From the NCBI RefSeq assembly GCF_000321225.1, contig NW_004450663.1, positions 606,436 through 670,435 of the forward strand: a stretch of 64,000 nt of DNA, read 5' to 3'. The position numbers and the translations under genes were made by a program. The DNA is from Odobenus rosmarus divergens (lineage: Eukaryota; Chordata; Mammalia; Carnivora; Odobenidae). Below the pieces are notes generated by a model. The model was given only the letters and a program-made list of their open reading frames with translations. It was not told where the DNA came from and searched no databases. Shown piece after piece: positions 35,040 to 46,895 of this stretch; position 1 is the first letter of the stretch; each line of letters starts with the position of its first letter.

Positions 35040-37279
35040 GTGTGTTTATATCTAGAAGCCAAATGGCTATAATTCATATCATTCCAGCTATGGAGATATA
35101 TTATACCTCATATTTATTGATTTGCAACATAGCCCAAGGGAAGAAGATAAATAGAAGCCTCTGAGGAAAAAAAAATTAAAAACTTCTGTTTAAAAGAGAA
35201 AAGTAAGATGATTGGTTAAGGTGCCAGAAGTTTGAGAAGTTAATTGAGATCCAGTCTATGAAGAGCTTTCAAAGTCAAAGTAATATTTTAATTATAAACC
35301 TAATGCGACTTTCACCTATTTGATATTTGCTGCCAAGGACAATCAGTATATAATTGTGTACCGTCAAACCATATCAGTTCAGGAATCTGAGAAATATGGT
35401 ATAGATTAAAGAAGAAAACCGTGTAAGGGACAGGACAAAATTTGGCTATTGGTTTATGTTTCTGAATAGCAATTTTGCTGATCATATACTCTGGCCGTTC
35501 CTTTATTTCTCTATTCTAAGTTACTGCAAATAGGAACTCAGTATCAATGAAGGAACAGCAAGTCACAGGGCAAAAACATGGAATTAACAAGGGTGAAGAT
35601 TTGGATGCAGCTGAACAACCAACCACTATCATCTCATGGATTCTTTGTGCCTGGTTTGAATGACTAGCATTTAGATCATATTCACATTCCAACTAAATAA
35701 ACTGATTTTTTAAAACTTAACTTTTTTGAGTAAAATTTACATAAAATCAAATTCATTCATTTTAAATATTCCATAAGGTAACCACCACCATAACACACAC
35801 ACAACATATATTTAAATATAGACAATAGACACATGCAAGTAGACATTATATGTATATATCATTATTTACACATAAATCATATGCATATTGTTTATATAAT
35901 AATGGTTTATATATATATGCATAAGATCGTTTTGTATTCGGTTATATAATACATAGTAGAACACTAGCTTCCAAGTGACATTGGGATGTCATGTGAAGCA
36001 CATTCAACTGGAACTCAGGAAACCTGAATATTAGTATTTCAGAGAGCCTTGTAATTAGACCCTTCCTGTATAACCAGGTTCTGCAGCCACTCAGAAATGA
36101 GGTAAAAGTAAGATGAAAAAGGGATAGTGCCAAGCTGCATCCCATCTTGTGCCGGTTTACGAAGGTCAATTATATATGTATCCCCAACTCCTCAGTGATG
36201 TCCATGGTGGTAGCTTGAAATAAACCGAGGTGGGGTTATTTATGCCATGGGACTCTGCAGAAGCTTCAGATCGAACTGTTCTTTTGTTTATTTGTTTGTT
36301 TGTTTACCTTGGAGGGTTAGTTAGTGAACATTTACCAGCACTATTAACTGTTTGGTGTCTGTGGAGAAACCAAAGTATTGCTGTTATTACTAATGCAGGA
36401 AGTATTGGTGAAATGGACTTCCTAATGCTTAACTTTTCATGTAGACTTCCCATTGTTAACTAGGAGCGCTGGAAGACTGAGTCCATCCCCACGGTGGCTG
36501 GACCCTCTAATGAGCTCACTGTACAGCCAAGTGCTATTGAAAACTCATGCTTTACAAAGCTTAGCCTTCTCCAAGGAAGAAAAGGAGTGTCTTGGCTATC
36601 TATCTTGGTTATCTGTTCTTGCTTTTACACGCAGCAATAAGATATGCAATCCATCTCCCAAGGATGGAAGGTGAGGGGGTCAAAGAAGGGACAGAGGCTT
36701 ATGCTAATGGAGCCCTTCCACTTGCAAGAAAATATCACAGGTAGGGAAGACTCCTCCTACCCCACTGGTGCACCCAATACTGGATCTCGGCTAGTTTTGT
36801 TTCTCAGTAGTTTGGGGGCCCAGCATCAATGCTTCTAGAATTCTACTTTAATAATTTTTAAAAATTGCCTCAGATAATTTCAGAGGACCCTCTGAGCTCC
36901 ACATTTCTATTATTTGCAAGTCTAGGTTTCGGTATCTATAGTTTTCTGCAACAAAAGCTTGCATTTCAATGTATTTATAAATTCTAAAGAACTGATCCTT
37001 TACACTCTGCAACCCCACCTTTCAGCAGGTCACTTTTGAAAGCTTTTAACAGAGGGCAAATGGGAAGAGTGCCCTGACCTTCTTCTATATGGGACTGAAG
37101 TCAGAATGAACAAATAAGCAGTTATGCTAATAAATAACCTGTTCTACCTTCCCTTTAACAGGAAGTAAAGTTCTTTTTTTCCTTCTGAGCTGATGGTTGG
37201 AAATAATTGCCCTTTTACCGGAAAGAATCTCTAGGTGCAGATTCTTGTTGATTTGGTATTATCCAGTAATTGTTAAGGA
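34241..37279. other. Unassigned DNA with a (GT)n microsatellite
   Basis: A (TG)n repeat, with one CG interruption, lies at about 35008-35045. A (CA)n run at about 35793-35804 and AT-rich stretches at 35810-35930 follow. A fragment near 35230-35330 may be decayed L2. Frames at 36230-36838 on the plus strand overlap each other in different frames and resemble no known protein. Confidence 0.5.
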
Positions 37280-37475
37280 GGTCAGAGGCCCTCAGGCACA
37301 TGATTGTTCATCTTCTGTGCTTCTGCTTCTTTCATAACCCTTATCATTCTCTAATGTACCTTGTCTCTCATCAATTCACAATTTCCTTGAGAGCAGAGGT
37401 TGTATCTTTCATCTATTCCCCTAATATCCATTTGAGTGCTTGACATCCAACATTACTAGATGACTCAGGAAATGC
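37280..37475 (+). mobile_element. L2 LINE 3' end
   Basis: 'caattcacaatttccttgagagcagaggttgtatctttcatctattcccctaatatccatttgagtgcttgacatcc' follows the L2 end ('ctgtgagctccttgagggcagggactgtgtcttattcatc...'). Confidence 0.78.
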
Positions 37476-38093
37476 ATGAGTAAAGACTGCTCTGAAGTGT
37501 TTGCTTATACCCTCGTCTAAATACATGTGCATACCAAGACTTAGCTGCCCAGTTTCCATGCCTAGATATCCAGTGGTTTTGGAAGAACGTCTAACATGAA
37601 ACCAAACAAAGCAATCACTGTGTGTTTTAACTAAAGGTAACCCTTCAATCTCAACTCAGTTCCCCATTCTAATATACCACCTTGTGTTCTATTAATGGAA
37701 TTACCTCAAACATCAAGAAAAATCAAGACTCAAGTGAGTATGATTGCAATGACTAATGTGGAAATCATTTTGTTTGATCTTCTAAAGTGTGGGAAATCCC
37801 CTCTGCAGGAGGCAGGACCTCTTTGTAAGGAAAGAACTGCTCATGTTCATAGCTGCTACCAAGTGAGATAAACTGGAGGCAGCATAATGATTTTCAAAAC
37901 CAAATTTTAAGAGAAACCCAAGTTGGAAGAAAAGGCAAATTTTCCAATTTTGCTTCTACTTACCTAGAAGAAGTTTTAAGTAATAACATAAAAATTGATT
38001 TATAAAATTACACAACAAATATTTGTGGATCCCCCTCTGTTTATGTTCAGATTATTTAAATCAGAGGGGAAGAAGTACTCTATAGATGGCTAG
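37476..38093. other. Unassigned DNA
   Basis: No gene or repeat recognised. Confidence 0.55.
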
Positions 38094-38713
38094 TGTGAAA
38101 GAAATATTTTGCACAGGCGATATGTTAAAAATAGCAAGACAGATTTTATTCAGACTACTGCATTAGACAGAGACAACTTCAGTATAAACTGAGCTCAACT
38201 CTGATAAAACAAAATCAGGAGGCCTTTTATCAGGAGGCTGGGTGTACTAATGGAAAAGCGTTGAGGGCCACTGGGGGAGGAGGTTGGTCGATGTGATTAG
38301 ACCACCTGTGTTTGCTAACTGGTGCTTATGAAGTTAAGCTCCTACCCTCCCAGAGAGACCAGGAAACAGGGACGCTACTTTCCAGATGATTACATTTAAA
38401 GAGATGACTCCTAGGACCTTGAGCTTTGTTGATACATTCTAGGAATATTAGATGGATTGAGTGTCTGCTCTCGTATATTTGGTAAATATTACTTGCATTC
38501 TCTACTGTGAAGAACTTGTCTGTTGTTGCAGTTCTTACGTAATCAGGTATGTGCTATTATACAAATTAGTACAAAGTGTTGTTTTTCTGTTCAGGACAGT
38601 GCTAATTTAAAATAGAAAATCAGGTTAAGCTGCCCTCCAATGCCTCTGATTTCATGTGTGGCCTGATTTTCCTCCTTCCAGAGTTTTCTCTTTTATTCTC
38701 GTAGGAAACAGAT
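38094..38713 (-). mobile_element. Probable endogenous retrovirus solo LTR
   Basis: On the minus strand the segment has LTR architecture. A TATA-like GATAAAAGG lies near 38222-38232. About 75 bp downstream there is an AATAAA polyadenylation signal (plus-strand TTTATT at 38145-38150). The terminus is ...TTTCACA (plus-strand TGTGAAAG at 38094). The opposite boundary, near CGTAGGAAACA (about 38713), is uncertain and no clean TSD is visible. No gag, pol or env sequence adjoins it. Family not assigned; a gamma/ERV1-like LTR is my best guess. Confidence 0.45.
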
Positions 38714-39394
38714 GTGGACTTTGGATCCACATTCACCCCAGATAACCAAGGGTGGGCCTTACTTACCAGGGTGGAAGAAACATAACAAACTCCTGGTTAT
38801 TTAAAAATATTTATTACTATCTGACTGAGATAAAGGTGTGGTGGCTTTATCATCCTATTACAGGTTTCCTATGACTAAAGGAGGATTCATTCATTACTAA
38901 ACTTACTGTCAACATTAACATTTCCCTGTCCCCCACCTCTAGAAAAAGCTGACCAGACATATTACTTCTAGCTGGGAGCGAGCACTGTGTGAATTACTAT
39001 ATACTGAGGTCACCACAGAATAAAATCCAGAATCATTGAATAAATATTTACTGAGTATCTTCTATGTTCCAAACACAACAGTGAGTGTGGTTGAAACAGC
39101 AAACTTTGGTACAATATTTCTTATAGTCAAGAAATGGCTGATCTTATAGAACAGACAGTACCCATTTATAGAAAACTATAATCAGATTTGACATGTGATC
39201 CATGTCCAAGAAAGAATAGATAACACAATCTCTAGAAATTTAGAAGAAGCTTTGGTCACTGGGGTCGTGATCTTCATTGATTAAAGGATAAGATAATGTA
39301 GTTGATGTTGAGCATTGACTTGCAATCTAATTGAGTCTGGGGGTGCCACATATGATTTTTGTGGAATTGAAATCAAAAGAAAAAAACATACAAA
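38714..39394 (-). other. Unassigned DNA with an L2 scrap
   Basis: At about 39035-39180 'cattgaataaatatttactgagtatcttctatgttcc' and following bases match the L2 end in reverse orientation. The remainder is unassigned. Confidence 0.5.
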
Positions 39395-41463
39395 GATCAA
39401 GTTAAGCTTAAAGAAACTGTAAAAAATAAAAAAGAAATAAAAGAGCAAAAATCAATGAAATTGAAACCAGGAAAAGAATAGAGAAAAATCAACATAATCA
39501 AAAGCTGTTACTTTTAAAAGATCAATAAAATTCATAAACTTCTAGCAAGGCTAACCAAGGAGCAGGGGGAGAAGAGAGAGAAGACACTAATTGCTAATAT
39601 CAGAAGTGAAAGAGATGATCATTGCTATTGAGCTCATCAACATAAAAAAAAATAAGAACAGAATGCTATGAACAATTCTATATCCACACAATGTGATAAC
39701 ATGAAATGGATGGATTCCTTGGAATATACAAACTACCAAAGTTCACATAAGGAGAAACAGATCATCTGTATGGGACTAAATATCTTAATGGAATTGAATC
39801 AATAATTAATTAACTTCCAAAAAAAAAAGAAAGCACCAAAGCCAGATATTTTTATTTCCTAACTCTTTCTGTGAGGCTGGTATTACATTAATATCAAAAC
39901 CACATAAATACATTACAAGAAAGGAAAACTATAGACCAATATCTCTCATGAACATAGATGCAAAAATCCACCCCCCAAATGTTAGCAACTAGAGTCCAAG
40001 AATGTATAACAAAGTTATATGATATGACCAAGTGAGCTTTATTCCAGAAATGTGAGGTTGTTTTGACATTTGTAAATCAATTAATGTAATTAATCACATC
40101 AATAGGCTAAAGAAAAAAATCAGATGATTATATCAATTGATACATTAAAAGCATTTGACAAGATGAAACATTCATGATTTTAAAAAAAAAGAAGAAAAAC
40201 TGTCGGAAAACTAATAGAGGCGAACATCTTCAACTTGATGAAGAACTTCTACAAAAAGTCTACAGATAACATCTTATTTAAGGACAAAAAACTAGATGCC
40301 TTCCAAGATCAGAAACAAGGCAAGGATGCCTTCTTTCATCATTTCTACTCAACATTTTGCTGGAAATCCTACATAGTACAATACAGTTAGAAAATAAGAT
40401 AAAATATACAGATTTCAAGGGCAGAAACAAACAAAATATTTATTCACATATATGCTTGTTTATGTAAGAAATTTTAAAAATGGACAAAAATGCTCCTGGA
40501 ACCCCTAGGTGAATGTAGCAAGTTTGTAGGATACAAAGTTAATATAGACAAATCTGTTGATTGCTTATACATCAGGAAATAATGATTTTGAAATTAAATT
40601 AAATTTGAACTTGACTTCAAAAGAAACTAACACCAATGCCCCAAACTGGAACAATTTGAGCAACAAAAAAAAGTAATATTGAATTATTGTCCAAAGTATA
40701 AAATAAACATCTGTGAGTTGACACTGATATAAATAAATGACTGAATAAATGTACAGGGGAGGAGAGAAAAATTTCCCAAGCAGAATTCCAAGTAACTCAT
40801 GTAGATAGTCCATGCTTAGGAGGTATAGCATAACTCCCAGGTCAAGTGTGGGCTGCTCTCTTCCTACCAAAGAGCACAGTGTAGAAAGAGGGTAGAAATA
40901 ACTCTACAGTAGAAAAATCTGAAAATTCTACCACAGGCAGATGATGAAGGTCAACATCAACAGTGATAAATCATGTTGAAGCCTAAGAAAGTATCATAGC
41001 CAAGAGGAGCCTTAAGAAACTAAATATAATATGGCATCCTGGAACAGAAAAATCACATTAAGTAAGAAGTAAGGCAAGGCGCCTGGGTGGCTCAGATGGT
41101 TAAGCATCTGCCTTTGGCTCGGGTCATGATCCAGGGTCCTGGGATGGAGCCCCGAGTCAGGCTTCCTGTTCAGCGGGGAGTCTGCTTCTCCCTCTCCCTC
41201 TGCCCTTCCCCCTGCTCTTTCCCTCTCTCCTTCTCAAATAAATAAATAAAATCTTAAAAAAAAAAAGAAGCAAGGGAATCTGAATAAAGTATGAACTTCA
41301 GTTATCATAACATATCAACATTCATCCATTAGTTGTAACAAATTTCCACCCTAATGTAAGAAGTTAATAATAGGGAAAACTATGTTGGGGATACACAGGA
41401 ACATTTGTATTATCTTCCCAATTTTTCTGTAAATTTAAAGGTGGTCTAAATATAAAGTAAAAC
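39395..41463 (+). mobile_element. Old mammalian L1 (L1M class), split by a SINE
   Basis: Forward L1 with decayed ORF2. 'gccagatatttttatttcc', 'gaaaggaaaactatagaccaatatctctcatgaacatagatgcaaaaatcc' (39920-39970) and 'gtacaatacagttagaaaataag' are the fingers and palm region of the reverse transcriptase; the FADD-containing segment is lost or unrecognisable near 40400-40540. After about 40600 the sequence is L1M 3' UTR ('catcctggaacagaaaaa', 'ttgtaacaaatttccacc', 'tttttctgtaaatttaaaggtggtctaaatataaag'). A SINE interrupts it at 41075-41264. Confidence 0.85.
41064..41275 (+). mobile_element. CAN-SINE inserted in the old L1
   Basis: Forward SINE at about 41075-41264, from GGCGCCTGGGTGGCTCAG to AATAAATAAATAAAATCTT plus an A-run. 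The TSDs AAGAAGTAAGG (41064-41074) and AAGAAGCAAGG (41265-41275) differ at one base. The L1 3' UTR continues in register on both sides. Confidence 0.95.
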
Positions 41464-41577
41464 TTATCTGATGGTTCCAAGACATAGTCATGGCTTAATG
41501 CTACTTATCTGATGGTTCCAGGACATAGTCATGGCTTAATGCTACTTTTCTGATGGTTCCAGGACATAGTCATGGCT
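41462..41577. repeat. 41-bp minisatellite, 2.8 copies
   Basis: Copies start at 41462, 41503 and 41544, each beginning ACTTATCTGATGGTTCC or nearly so. Copies one and two differ at one base (AAGACATAG/AGGACATAG) and the third differs again at TTATC/TTTTC. The array begins exactly where the L1 3' end stops. Confidence 0.95.
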
Positions 41578-41598
41578 AAGCTAAAATAATTTTAGCTT
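41578..41598. repeat. 10-bp-arm palindrome at the end of the minisatellite
   Basis: AAGCTAAAAT at 41578-41587 and its exact reverse complement ATTTTAGCTT at 41589-41598 are separated by one A. Confidence 0.93.
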
Positions 41599-44254
41599 GT
41601 TCAGGAAACATTTCTCATCTATCCCAATATATTAAGATCTTATTCAGCACCTGTTGCAACCACACTTAATTTTCTAAACTCTTACTGTGAGCCGCCATGT
41701 ATTGTCTCTCTTCACCCCACTAGGGAGCAATTCAGCAACAGTGGGTTACAACTATTCTATACTCCTTAACCTTCTTTTCTCACAAGAAGAATGCCTAACA
41801 CCTAGCGTGCTTTCTAAAAACTGGTGTTGCATTCGTGGCCTAAGTGCTTGTTGAGTTTTATAATCTCTAGCTGCGAGACTTCCGGTTCCCCAAGACTCTC
41901 ACAATGATAGAAACCATGCTTTCATTTATTTGTTTGTTTGCTTGTATTGAGGGTACGTGGCATGCAGCAATCATTCATTATACATCTAAGGGATAGATGA
42001 AAATAAAAGGAGGTAAGGGAGTGAGGAAGAGAAGGTTAAAAGCCAGGAAAGGAAACTGCACTGGAAATGACCCATCTTGTTAAACGTGATTCTGTGGCAC
42101 AAGAACCAAGCAAAGAAGACTGCTTGGATCCTCGCTTGGGCTGAAGATTGGGAAACACTTTCTAAATGGGAAGCTGGTGTGGAGGGACGAATGTAAGACG
42201 GAACAATTGGGAAACAAGTCAAATAAGCAGGACTGACCATCAAAACAACCACACAAGGAAAACTATCATAGGAAGAACCACACAAAACCAAGTTGGAAGC
42301 TAGGAAAGCCAGAAAAGACTGAATATTTTGAACAGATCATGTGGCAGGGCCTGTGACAACCCTGAGCTGGCCTACACAGCCCTGCAGGGGCACTTATCCC
42401 AGAAACCTGGGACAGGCTGCCTGAAATTTAGTGATACTAACTGAGAAACAACAGGGACATTGACAAGAAAGAATACCAAGAAATGAATGAACTGGAAATG
42501 GGCAGAGTAGTGGTTAAGTTGATTAGGGATGGGCAACACATGGAGCCTTCAGAGGAGGGTAGCATAACCCTACAAACCTACATGGAGCCACTAGAGGATT
42601 AGAATGAACTGAAACTTCCAGCATATGAGAAAAAGAAAATCAGGTGATGTGTTGCAAAGGTGATAGATCCTTTTATACTCTGGGAAACAGAGCCCGAGAA
42701 CAATATGCAGCCTATTTAAAAATGAAATAATTGCCCTTTCTATCAGCTCTGGAAAGTTGGGCAAGCTGTATCTGCTACCTTTCAGAGGGGTCTAAAATCA
42801 AATTAGCATTCTTCTCTAAAGCAGAAGGGAGGAGGGTGTAAGGAATGTCAAGAATCCAAAGAACTTCCAGGATCCAAAGATTGGGTGTGGGGTGCTCTCC
42901 ACAGTCCTCTTCAAGGGTGGGCAGAGGTTGGTGTTGTGACTGGTTGGACGGGTAGGTGAACTCCTCCACAGCCACAGACACATCTCACTATGGAACAGAG
43001 AAGCCGACAGATGGACTTTTAGCTTTGTGTCCTTAGTGGTTTTGAGACAAATTGTTTCTTCATAAAACACTTATTGAACTTGCCATGGAAAGCAGAGAAA
43101 ACAGGAATGGTCTTGGGCCAAAAGAGTTACCATCTGAGCATATTCATTCTGCTAATTAAATACTCATCACCAAAGTCTATGGAGATTCTACTTGGCAAGG
43201 CCATTCAAATATGCAAATTATTATTCATCCATAGTTAAAATGTTTACCCCATCCCAGCTGCAGCAGTGGGACCCTAGAAAAAAAGATCTAAAACACTCTC
43301 CCAACTTTTTCTCTATTTTAACCCTGTAACAAATGAACTAAGTATTTGGAGACATAATCCATCGTTCTTGTTAGATGTCTGAAATGTGAGTCTTGGCTTT
43401 TCTACAGGTGCTAAGAAAAGCTTTATTTTACCTTTTTTAATTTTTTTCTTAAAATTTCAGCTTGATGAACACCTGTTCCCTGAGTCCTGAATTGGTAAAT
43501 CATAAGATTCAGTCCCATTCCCTTCTAAAGTTTAAGCTTCACATTCAAACCAGAAGAGAAAAATTGACGAACAGAACCTTAGACCCAAGGTACAGAAAGA
43601 TATTAATTATTTTTCTATCTCTCAAGTGAATTAATAAGCACAGTTTTAACCATTATGAAAAATGTTATTTATTTCAAAACAACTGTGAAATGAAGTATTT
43701 TTGTAAGAACTTAAATATTATGGCTATTTTTCTTCTTTAATAATAGCCTTACATTCCAGAGAAATCTTTTGGTGCTGCAAGAATACAAGGAAAATATAAA
43801 ACTAACAGGAAAAATACAAATGATATTTTTTCCCCTGGGCTCAGTTTAAATAACAAATCAGTAGCAGAATAAGAGCAGCATGTTGTAACTCTCCTATTGT
43901 TATATGTGCCACTGTGAAATCCTGCTTGTATAATTCAGAACACATGACACATAATTGACAGAGAGATATAAAACAGGCTCATAACAGGGGGAATCACCAA
44001 CAATAACAGGAAATATGGAATTCTCTCTCTCAAGCCTGTCAAGGCACTTCTTGACTTAGTATTAAGAGCTTCCCTCAGAGCTAACACCAAAGACTTTTGA
44101 AGAAAACAAGTTTCAAATCATCAAGTAGTAGGTGGTGGGTGAACTAGTCAAGTGTGCAGGCTCATAAAAGAGAGAGAAAAATATATTTTAAGTAAGTCCT
44201 AGAAATTGTTTTTTCTGGATATACTCATGTCCTTTTCTTTTCAATTAAAAGGAA
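41599..44254. other. Unassigned DNA
   Basis: About 2.6 kb without a named repeat or gene. Frames of about 100 codons on the minus strand (41986-42291) and 84 codons (42816-43070) show no family features. The segment 43620-43960 is TAAT-rich, non-repetitive DNA of the sort often conserved, but nothing proves it. Confidence 0.5.
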
Positions 44255-44445
44255 TTATTTGGGAAATATTTATTGACTGTTATATTAGCAGCACCAGGCA
44301 CCAAAATGAAGCATGTAACATTTATTCCAAGAATATTTGCAAAACGCCTGCTATATGCCAGGGGTCTTTCTAGACTCTGACAATGCAATGTTGAAAAGTT
44401 AAATAAAAACACAAGTAAAATAAGGAGCATCTGAAAGTACATTCA
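44255..44445 (-). mobile_element. L2 LINE fragments, reverse orientation
   Basis: Two adjoining copies of the 'tatttattga...' type start appear. One is near 44258-44300. The other is at 44325-44425 ('aagaatatttgcaaaacgcctgctatatgccaggggtctttctagactctgacaatgcaatgttgaa'), which matches the L2 end in reverse complement. The second fragment is cut by the SINE at 44446. Confidence 0.65.
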
Positions 44446-44662
44446 GGGACACCTGGGTGGCTCAGTTGCTAAGTGTCTGCCTTCCTTTCAGGTCATGATC
44501 CCAGGGTCTTGGGAGCGAGCCCTGCATGGGGACCCCTGCTCCGCGGGAAGCCTGCTTCTCCCTCTCCCACTCCCCATGCTTGTGTCCCCTCTCTCGCTGT
44601 GTCTTTCTCTGTCAAATAAATAAATAAAATCTTAAAAAAAAAGAAAAAAGAAAGTACATTCA
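44433..44662 (+). mobile_element. CAN-SINE, bear/pinniped type, 13-bp TSD
   Basis: Forward SINE at 44446-44649. It opens GGGACACCTGGGTGGCTCAG and carries CTCCGCGGGAAGCCTGCTTC and 'ctctctcgctgtgtctttctctgtcaaataaat', variants I associate with arctoid SINEs. The TSD GAAAGTACATTCA is perfect at 44433-44445 and 44650-44662. Confidence 0.97.
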
Positions 44663-44734
44663 ACCCAAACCTTCTAGTAACTTCTTCCTCAATCCCTCAC
44701 CAAGTTTTTTAATCCTGTGGAACATTCCACTGAA

Positions 44735-45222
44735 TTGAAAACAGATACTCAAAGAAGTACTTGTACACAAATGTTCATAGTAGTTCTACTCAAAATACTC
44801 AAAAGGTAGAAGCAACACAGATGTTCATTGACAAATAGATACAATGTATATCTGGACAATGAATGCTATTCATCTGTAATAAGGAATGAAATACTGACAC
44901 ATGCTACAACATGGATGACATTTTACATTATAAGTGAAAGAAACCATGCACAAAAAAACCACAGAAATATGGATTCATTTATATGAAGCATCCAGAATAT
45001 GTAAATTCCCAGAGACAGAAAGTGTATTGGTGGCTTCAGGGGCAGGAGGTGGAAGTGAGAAGAACAGAGAGTGACTGTCTAGTGAATAGGTAGATTTTTT
45101 TCAAGTGAAGAAAGTGTTCTACAATTTGGTAGCATTGTGAATATACTAAATGCTGCTGAGTTGTACACTTTAAAATGGTTAGTGTCGTTATGTCAATTTT
45201 ACCTCAATAAAAACCTCTATAA
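44735..45222 (+). mobile_element. Old L1 (L1M class) 3' end
   Basis: Forward order of L1M landmarks: 'tgttcatagtagttctactcaaaatactc', 'gatgttcattgacaaatagata', 'aataaggaatgaaatactgacacatgctacaacatggatgac', 'ccagagacagaaagtg', 'gggcaggaggtgg', 'gagttgtacactttaaaatggtta', 'tcaattttacctcaataaaa'. The ORF2 C-terminus is unrecoverable. Confidence 0.88.
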
Positions 45223-46251
45223 ACAAAATGATGTTATCCTAATGTTTGGTTGTGCTGAGAATATAAATCCCTTTGCCAACTAAAGTAGATTGTCACACAA
45301 TTGATTTGATTGGGGCAACCGTCAAGATGGCAGAAATCACTGAAATAACCAAGTCCAGTTGGGTAACTATGTCTAGACATTGTCCCAGCCAGGGGTCTCT
45401 TTAAAATCATTACCATGCAAGTTGTTTTAGGGTTTTGGACATGGCCTTTGGTTGACTAAATTTGCATGGTGAGGAGAATGTTGTACAGAAGCCAGGAGAC
45501 AGCAATTCAAATTTACTTGAAGACCTTAAAGCTTGACTTAAACCTTGGAAAAGAAGCAGTGATTTCCAAGAAAGAAATAAGCTATAACATAATTTGGGAG
45601 GCCTTCAAATCCCTACTTTGAAGTAAATTAATAAATTATTCATTCTACACGCTAAATAAATATGCATAACAGATAAACAATCTTTAACTGGAAATTAAAG
45701 TCACTGCTAAGCTTGTCTTTATCCATATAAATCAGATCATCAATTATTATTTCTTCCCACTGTGTGGACTCTTAATATCTGTAAAGTGGAGATAGTGACC
45801 TTCCTCACAGGGATTAGAAGCATATTGGAAATAACTAAGTTCTTGGAAAGGACATATTTTATTAAGTCCATAAAATGATACTTAAAATGCAGGTTTTTCA
45901 AGGGATAACAAGAGAGGGGAGAAACTGTAGAAGTGAGACACAATTTGGGAAATGAGAGAGCAATCGGTCCCACCCGATTTAGCCCTACATCTGATTTATG
46001 TTAGTTTTGCTATGATTAGCTATGAAATTGTATTTGAAACTCATTTTTCCAGGCACATATGTTCAAAATGTAAACATTCTCTTCAGGCTTCTCTTTTTCT
46101 TGAATACCCCCTTCCACCTCCCCAGCAAATCAGTGATTCTAAAATCTGATTCTAAAATCTAAAATCTAAAGTCAGTGATTCTAAAGTTTTTTTAAATGAA
46201 TGTATCATCCATTCTTTTTTAGTTTTTCTTACTTCCATTGTTATCATGGTA
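45223..46251. other. Unassigned DNA with a short internal repeat
   Basis: No gene recognised. At 46130-46186 the words GATTCTAAAATCT and TCAGTGATTCTAAA recur in a small irregular tandem array. Confidence 0.55.
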
Positions 46252-46719
46252 GGTGTGTTCTTCAAGATTCTTCAGAGAAATGGAATCAACAGGAGATTTT
46301 ATATATATGCATTGTAGGAATTGGCTTACATGATGATAGGGCCTGAGAAGTCCTGCAATCTGTCCATCTGTCATCTGCAAGCTGGAGAACCAAGAAAACT
46401 TGTGGTGTTTTTTGGTCTGAGTCTGAAGACTGGAAAACCAGAGAGCTGATGTGTGAGGGCAGCAGAAACTGGGTATCCCAGTTCAAACAGAAAGAGTGAG
46501 TTGGCCTTTCCTCAACCTTTTTGTTCTATTTAGGCTCTCAGTGAATTGGGTGATGATGTCCACATTGGTGAAGGCATCAATCTGTACTACTCAGTCAACC
46601 TATTCAAATACTAATGTCTTCTTGAAGCACCCTCTTAGACACACTCAGAAGTGATGCTTTACCAGCTATCTGGACATCCTTAGCCCAGTGAAGGTGAGAC
46701 ATAAAATTAGGCATCACCA
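46252..46719 (-). mobile_element. LTR-like interspersed repeat (same family as 57553-58000)
   Basis: The plus strand runs from 'ttcttcagagaaatggaatcaacagg' through 'cctgagaagtcctgcaatctg', 'gagaaccaagaaaac' and 'agtcaacctattcaaatactaatgtc' to 'ggacatccttagcccagtgaagg'. Read on the other strand this is the mammalian repeat that starts TGATGGTTAATTTTA-like and ends 'ggttctgtttctctggagaa'. Its ends and length (about 450-470 bp) look like an LTR. I cannot name the family with confidence. Confidence 0.65.
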
Positions 46720-46895
46720 TAGGTAAATCATCTTTACTTGGAAATTAAAAAGTCAGAGCTAAAACATGTCATGATTTATATAAATCACACCATCTATTGT
46801 TATTTTTGTAAATGTTAATTCATTTTGTCTGTAAGATGGTGGTAAGTGCTTCCATCTTAGAGATTTTTTATATATTACAATGATGAAATTCTTTG

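Noticed and set aside
38094..38713. Full endogenous provirus
   Set aside because: Only one LTR-like block is seen, and neither side holds gag, pol or env homology.
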